This document shows, piece after piece, positions 58,386 to 64,000 of a stretch of 64,000 nucleotides of DNA. The stretch comes from Prorocentrum cordatum (lineage: Eukaryota; Sar; Dinophyceae; Prorocentrales; Prorocentraceae). The translations under genes and the position numbers were made by a program. Each line of letters begins with the position of its first letter. Position 1 is the stretch's first letter. The notes beneath the pieces were generated by a model. That model worked only from the letters and a program-made list of their open reading frames with translations. It searched no databases and was not told the DNA's origin. The stretch lies in assembly GCA_963575745.1 (NCBI GenBank), contig CAUYUJ010018575.1:124501-188500 (forward strand). The letters run 5' to 3'.

Positions 58386-61300
58386 GAGCGTACAACGCGC
58401 ACGCGCGCGTGCGCGCGAGGTGTGATTTCTGCATTGTTCTCAGCGGTCTGGCAACGAAGGGGCCTGGAAACGAAAGGGTTCTTGGGCGGTGACCGAATGG
58501 GTGTCCCAGGTAGCGCGGGGCTGCAGCGCGCCAGCCAAGTGGCTCAGCGCGCAACGCGCCCGCGCGCGCGCGCCGGCGCGAGCTGTAAATTCTGTATCAT
58601 TTATAATAGAAGTGCCGCAATGTTGGCATGGGCGCCCAAGTGGTCCCCTAGCGGAGACCGATTGGATTTCCGATTCACCATGGGTTTGTAGCGCGTCGGT
58701 GAAGTGGCTCAGCGCGCAACGCGCCCACGCGCGCGCGCGGGCGCGAGCTGTGAATTCTGTGTTATCCACAAAAGAAGGGCAGTCGTGCTGTCCTGGAAAC
58801 TAAAGTGGCCCCCCAGCGGTGACCGACTGGATTGTCAAATTGACATGGGGATGTAGCATGTCGGCCACGTGGCTCAGCGCACAAGTCGCCCGCGCGCGCG
58901 GGAGCGAGCCGCCACTCTGCGTTATCCAGAACAGAAGGGCCGCCATGGTGGCTTGGGAGTTCAAGCAGCCCCTTAGTGGTGGCCGATTTCTTTTTCCAAT
59001 TTAACATGGGCTTCTAGCACGTCGGCCAAGTGTCTCAGCGCACAGCGCGCCCACGCGCGCGCGCGAGCTGTGAGTTCTACCCGCAATAGCAGGGCCGCCA
59101 TGCTGGCCATGGAAATCAAGCGGCCCATTAGCGGTGACCGATTGAATATCCGAGATAGCTCGAGTTTGTAGCGTTTTGGTTAAATGGTTCAGCGTACAAC
59201 GGGCCCACGCGCGCGCGCGCCCGCTTGCGCTCGCGCGCGCGAGCGTTGAATTCTGTATCACCAACAATAGAATGGCCGCCATGTTTGCTTAGAAACTTAA
59301 GTGGCCCCTTAGCAGTAACCGACGGACTTCCAAGTTAGCAAAAGGTCGTAGCATGCCGGTTAAGTTGTGCAGCGCACAGAGCGCCCGCGCTTGTGTGCGC
59401 AGGCGCGAGCTGTGAACCCTGTATTCTCCGCAATGCAAATGCCGCCACGTTGGCCTGATAACTCAAGTGGCACCTTAGCGGTGGCCGATGGTATTTTCCA
59501 CGTTAAACGTGGGTTTGTAGCATGTCGGCCAAGTTGCCCAGCGTGCAAGGCGCCTCGCGCGCGCCCGCGCGCGCGCGCGAGTTGTGAATTTTCGTATTAC
59601 CCGCAGTAGAAGGGCCGCCATGTTGGCCTGCACACTCAAGTAGCCCCTTTGCGGTGGCTTCCAGCACGTCAGCCAAGTGGCTCAGCGCGCAACGCGCCCG
59701 CGCGCGCGGGCGCGAGCTGCGAACCCTGATCCAAAGTAGAAGGGCCGCCGTGTTGGCTTGGAACCCCGGATTGATTTCCAGGTTAGCACTGGTTTGTGGC
59801 ACGGTGGCCAAGTGGTCCAGCGCTCAACGCACCCACCCGCGCGCGCGCGAGTTGCGACTTCTGGATCTTTTGGTTACCCATAATAGAAGGGCCGCCACGA
59901 TTGCCTGGAAACTGAAGTGCAATCCTATCGTTGGCTGATTCGATTTCCGAGTAACCATGAGTTTGCAGCGTGCCGATTAAGCTGTAAATTCTTTATTGCA
60001 CGCAATAGAGTGGCCGTCATGTTGGTCTGGAATCCATAGTGGCCCCTTAGCGGTGGCCGATTGGTTTTCCCAGTTTACCTAGGGTTGCCGCATGTCGGCC
60101 AAGTTGCTCAGCGTACAACGCACCCGCGCGCACGCGCGGGCGCGAGTTGTGACCTCTGTATCGCTCACAACAGAAGGGCCGCCGCATTGGCTTGGAAACG
60201 CAAGTGGCTCTCTAGCGATGGCCGACTGGATTTTCAAAACCTCGAGGTGCAGGCTTCTGTCGCGCGCGTCGCTGGTGGCGAGCTCTCTTCCAGAAAAAGT
60301 CGGCGTGCCTTGATGATCGAGGCGCTCCGCGCATGGCAGGTCCAGACAGCTGGGGATACATAACATGGGTTTGTAGCATGTCGCACAAGTGGCTCAGCGT
60401 AAAGGACGCCCACGCGCGCGCGCGCGAGCAGCGACTTACGAACTATCCACACCAGAAGGGCCGCTATGTTTGCTTGGAAACTAAAAGTTGTCCGTTGCGG
60501 TAGAAGATTGAATATCCTAGTTAGCACGTGGTTGTGCCATGTTGGCCAAGTAGCTCAGCGCACAACGCGCCCGCACGCGCGGGCGCGAGCTGTGAACTCT
60601 GCATCATCCACGACAGAGGACCGCCGTGCTGGCCTGGCAATTCAAGCGGCCCCGTGGCGGTGGCCGAATGGATTTCCAAGTTAACATGGGGTTGTTGCAT
60701 GTCGGCCAAGTGGCTCAGCGCACAACGCGCGCACGCGCCCGCGCGGGCTGTGCATCCTGCACTACCCACAATAGACGGGCCGCTGTCTCCTGGAAACTCA
60801 TGTGGCCCCTGAGCGGTGACCGACTGGAATTCCGAGTTCACATGGGCTTGTAGCATGTGGCTGAACGCACATAGCGCCCGCGCGCGCGCGCCCCCCCCCC
60901 CGGCGCGTGCGAGCTCTGAAAGCCGTACTACCCGCAATATCGGGTCCTTTATGTTGGCATGGAAGCTCAAGTGGCCCCTCCGCAGTAACCGATTGAACTT
61001 CCGAGTTAACATGGGGGTTGTCGCGTATCGGCCAGGTGGCTCAGCGTACACGTCGCCCACGCGCGCGCTAGCTGTGAACTCTGTATTTTTTCCACCGTAC
61101 AACGGCCACCATGTTGACATGGAAAATCTAATTGGCCAATTAACGGTGACTGATTGCATTCCGAGTTAACATGGGCTTGTAGCATGTCGGCCACGTGGCT
61201 TAGCGTACAACGCGCCCGCGCGCGCGAGATGTGACTTCTGGACTACCCACATTAGAAAGGGCCGCCATGTTGTGGCCAGGAAACTCAAATGGTCCCTTAG

Positions 61301-61745
61301 CGGTGACCGATTGGATTTCGAAGTTAGCATGAGTTTGTAGCGCGTCGGTTACGTGGCTCGATTTACAAAGCGCCACCGCGCGCGCGCGCCCGCGACCGCG
61401 CGAGCGCGAGTCGTGAATCTTGGGTTACCCACAAAAGAAGGGCCGCCGTGTTGGCTTGTGAACGAAGGTGGCCCTGAGAGGTGACCGACTGCATCTCCAA
61501 GTTAACATGTGGTTGGAGCATGTCGACCATGTGGCTGAGCGCACAACGCGCCCACGCGCGCGCGGGCGCGAGCTGTGAATTCTGTTGTGCCCACAATAGA
61601 CGGGCCGCTATGTTTGCCTGGAAACTCAAGCGGCCCCTTCAGCGGTGGCCGAATGGATTTCCAAGTTAACATGGGGTTGTAGCGCGTCGGCCAAGTGGCT
61701 CAGCGTACTACGCGCGCGCGCGGGCGCGAGCTGTGCATTCGGCGC
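58386..61745. repeat. Satellite, about 20 units of about 165 bp with an alternating GC core
   Basis: Consensus order per unit: ATGTCGGCCAAGTGGCTCAG, CGCACAACGCGCCC, an alternating (GC)n core of 8-20 bases, GCGAGCTGTGAATTCTG, ACCCACAATAGAAGGGCCGC, ATGTTGGC, AAGTGGCCCCTTAGCGG, TGACCGATTGGATTTCC, AGTTAACATGGG. Core spacings are mostly 150-180. One unit near 59990 lacks the core. 60240-60365 is an unrelated insertion. Confidence 0.95.
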
Positions 61746-62044
61746 GCGGCGGCCGCGGGCCTTTCTGCGTGGGAAATAAACGCAATATGCGATCGCGGAA
61801 ATGCAGCCACACGCACTGTGGCCTGGGCCACTACGTAGGTAGGCGAACATACGGCTGCAAGGAGCAATGCCGCCGCGCGTTAGGGCGGGACACCATATTA
61901 TGCGCGAGGGGAAAGCGCCGAGGCCATGTGCGGCCCGTGTTCAGCGCAGCCCGGTCGCCCCCGGCCTGGGGCCTGGCCCGGCAAGCAGCCCTGCCCACCC
62001 TGACCGGTACCCAGCGGGCTGGCCCCTCGCCCACCCACTAGCTC
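61746..62044. other. Transition DNA, no gene recognised
   Basis: Non-repetitive, mixed composition between two satellites. Confidence 0.5.
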
Positions 62045-62715
62045 GGCTGGTGACCGGCCGGTAGCCCGGCCAGTAAGTCCGCGAACGCGGCGGGCAACCC
62101 TGCCGGTGACTCCACGAACCCGGCCGGCAACCCTGCCGGTAATTCAATTCTACGAAACCTGGCCGGTTGACCCATGGCGGCGGTCGGTAAACCGGCTGGT
62201 AGCCCCTTCCGTTAACTGCGCGCGGACCAATGACCTGGCCGTGTTAACCCCGGCTGTTAGCCCCAGCCCGGCTGGTAACCCGGCTGGTAACCCGGCTGGT
62301 AACCCGGCTGTTAACTCCCAGCCCGGCCGGTAACCCGGCCGGTAGCCCGGCTGGTAGCCCGGCGTTAGCCCCAGCCCCGGCTAGTGGTAACCCCGGCTGG
62401 TAACCCGGCTGGTAACCCGGCTGGTAACCCGGCTGTTAACTCCCAGCCCGGCCGGTAACCCGGCCGGTAGCCCGGCTGGTAGCCCGGCCCTAAGCTTGGC
62501 CTTGCAGCACATTCTGTAGCGGAGCTACAGCGCCGCTACAGAACGCCGCAGACGGCCGGCCCTTTGCCTGGCCGGCAGCCCGGCTGTAACTCCGCGCACC
62601 CGGCCGGTAGCCCGGCTGTTAAGTCCCGCGCGCCCGGCTGGTAACTCCGCGCACCCGGCCGGTAATTCGGCGATTTTGGTTGGTAACCTGGCTGGGAATT
62701 CAGCGAACCCGGCCG
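62045..62715. repeat. 12-nt satellite, CCCGGCTGGTAA type
   Basis: Tandem and dispersed units of CCCGGC(T/C)GGTA(A/G) with occasional GTTAACTCCCAG. A larger block starting CTGTTAACTCCCAGCCCGGC is present at about 62305 and 62428. Confidence 0.9.
62512..62543. repeat. 11-bp-arm hairpin in the 12-nt satellite
   Basis: TTCTGTAGCGG (62512-62522) and CCGCTACAGAA (62533-62543) around a 10-nt loop, in a stretch unlike the satellite around it. Confidence 0.85.
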
Positions 62716-63040
62716 GCAATTGCGCCAGATCGGGCAGTGGCCCGGATGGAAATTTTGCGCGCGCGGCGGGTCCCGCAGCCGGAAATGTCGCGGGTTAACC
62801 GCAGGAGGTCCCCCCCCCCCGCCCCCCGATTTCTTCGGGACGAAAACAAGGCCCCGATGCCCCTGGCCCGCCCCCCGTGGATTCTTTTCCCGTGATTAGC
62901 CTTTTGGGCGCGTTTGCACCCATGGCCCACTATTGGTCGCCCGCTGGTCACAGCAAGCCGCGGCAGCCGGCGCAGGAAAGCCATGGCGCGCTGATGGCCA
63001 TGCACTTAACAGTTCGTGGAAAACCATTGGGCGCCGCGCA
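62716..63040. other. Spacer, no gene recognised
   Basis: Mixed DNA, with a C-rich tract near 62811-62827, between two satellites. Confidence 0.5.
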
Positions 63041-63990
63041 TTTGTTAAGTGTCTGGCCAGAGAACTACATTTCAAATCGGGTTTTCCCTTAGGGTTTTCG
63101 CGTCCACACCGGCGACAAACGCGCGGGAACCAAAGTGCGCAGAGCGCGCGATTTTGCGCTGCGCACTATGGCTTCCGCTTGTATGGTCATCTGTTGGGAC
63201 GAGTATTAAATTGCGCATCGTTTGGTTTTCGCGTCCACATCGTTCACAAATTTATAGGGCGAAACCGCTGTGCGCGCCGAAACGTCGCGCGCGCGACCTT
63301 GCGCTGCGCGCTGGCTTCCCCACGCAATTATCAACTGCATGGCCATCTGTTGGGGCCAGAGAAATATTGTTTACATGATGCATTCCCGATTTGGACTGCG
63401 AGTTCGCATGCGTGGGAAGCCATAGTGCGCAGCGCAAGGTCGCGTGCGCGCGCGACCTTGCGCTGCGCACTGTGATTTTTCCACGCATGTGCTAATCGTG
63501 TGGCCATCTCCTGGATTCAGAGAATTAAATTTTGCTCAGGGTTTCCCCTAGTGATTTTCAGGCTGACATCGTTGACACATGCGTAGAAAACCACAGTGCG
63601 CAGCGCAAGGGCGCGCGCGCGCGACCTTGAGCTGCGCAATATAATTCCCCGCTCATTGTCCAACGCGCGCGCGCGACTTTGCGGCGCGCGCTGCGGTTTC
63701 CAACGCATTTGCCCATTGTGCGGCGAGTCCTTGGGGCCAGAGAATTCAGTTTCACATTTGGTTTCCCCGCGCGCGCGCGTGGTGAGTTTTGGATTGCCCC
63801 CCATAAGCAGATCGTTTTGTAAAGCCAAAGACTGAATTTATTTTTACCTGTGAAGTAGTAAGGGGGCCGACGGAGGCGCGCAGTTCTGCATAGCATTGTG
63901 GGCAATACAGAACTCCCTACGCGCGCGCGCGGTGAATTCTGTAGCGTCCACATACAGAACTACGCGCCCCCCTCGGCCTCCTTACAGCTT
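63041..63990. repeat. Satellite of about 155-215-bp units with inverted GC cores
   Basis: The anchor TGGCCATCTGTTGGGGCCAG, or variants (often with GAGAA), occurs near 63055, 63190, 63343, 63502 and 63720. Each unit has TTTTCGCGTCCACATCGTT-type sequence and a (CG)n core flanked by inverted GTGCGCAGCGCAAGG / CCTTGCGCTGCGCAC. The array runs to the window end. Confidence 0.85.
63424..63471. repeat. Perfect 21-bp-arm inverted repeat
   Basis: AGTGCGCAGCGCAAGGTCGC plus G (63424-63444) is exactly inverted at 63451-63471 around TGCGCG. It is the best-preserved core of the 63-kb satellite. Confidence 0.95.
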
Positions 63991-64000
63991 CAAAGACAAG

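Noticed and set aside
58386-61745. Tandem small-RNA or 5S gene array
   Set aside because: Unit size fits, but no internal promoter boxes, terminator T runs or 5S-like sequence were seen.

Overview
The window reads as nuclear DNA of a core dinoflagellate. The decisive evidence is the 22-nt dinoflagellate spliced leader (begins CCGTAGCC, ends GGCTCAAG). A near-complete copy joined to a truncated relict copy lies at 20516-20551. A reverse-strand relict pair lies at 55183-55218, a reverse-strand cassette at 26056-26096 and an 18-nt match at 3083-3100. Such relicts form when trans-spliced mRNAs are reverse transcribed back into the genome. High GC content, a GC-AG intron, abundant non-LTR retroelements and long satellites agree with this. 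A Prorocentrum-like species is a guess from general familiarity with such repeats, not a demonstrated fact.

Layout. 1-3.1 kb: spacer, a 65-nt T run and trinucleotide tracts. 3.17-7.87 kb (+): one five-exon host-type gene of unknown function, 1169 codons in my model, with a decayed spliced leader just upstream. 7.9-18 kb: mostly gene-free repeats, including four composite modules whose end is a TCTTGGGGCC-type array with a 10-11 nt period, several minisatellites and an 87-bp tandem repeat. 18.1-19.5 kb (-): decayed fragment of retroelement family B. 19.5-22.3 kb: retroelement UTR fragments, a spliced-leader dimer and a diverged duplication. 22.3-23.5 kb (+): an intact ORF of unknown function followed by a 48-bp perfect palindrome. 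24.2-31.5 kb (+): retroelement LINE-A1. 33.4-43.3 kb (+): the endonuclease tail of one family-B copy, then a long family-B ORF that runs without a stop into a 2.7-kb His/Asp-coding repeat. 44.1-45.8 kb (+): RNase H retroelement remnant carrying a small retroposon. 46.2-52.85 kb (-): LINE-A2. 53.2-53.7 kb: a 295-bp tandem duplication. 53.9-55.2 kb (-): a gene of unknown function with a spliced-leader relict at its 5' end, broken by a 236-bp retroposon flanked by a CGTA duplication. 55.3-64 kb: satellites, including about 20 units of about 165 bp each with an alternating GC core.

How the parts fit. Most recognisable coding sequence belongs to three non-LTR retroelement types. Family A encodes a WW-domain ORF1 plus an endonuclease-fold/reverse transcriptase ORF2. 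Family B encodes a RING-like finger, reverse transcriptase, CCHC finger and restriction-like endonuclease in one frame. Family C is seen only as an RNase H remnant. Their machinery is a plausible source of the retroposed, spliced-leader-bearing copies. Only two loci (3.2-7.9 kb and 22.3-23.5 kb) look like intact non-retroelement genes; a third (53.9-55.2 kb) is broken. All boundaries come from reading by eye, with no database search, alignment program or RNA data.
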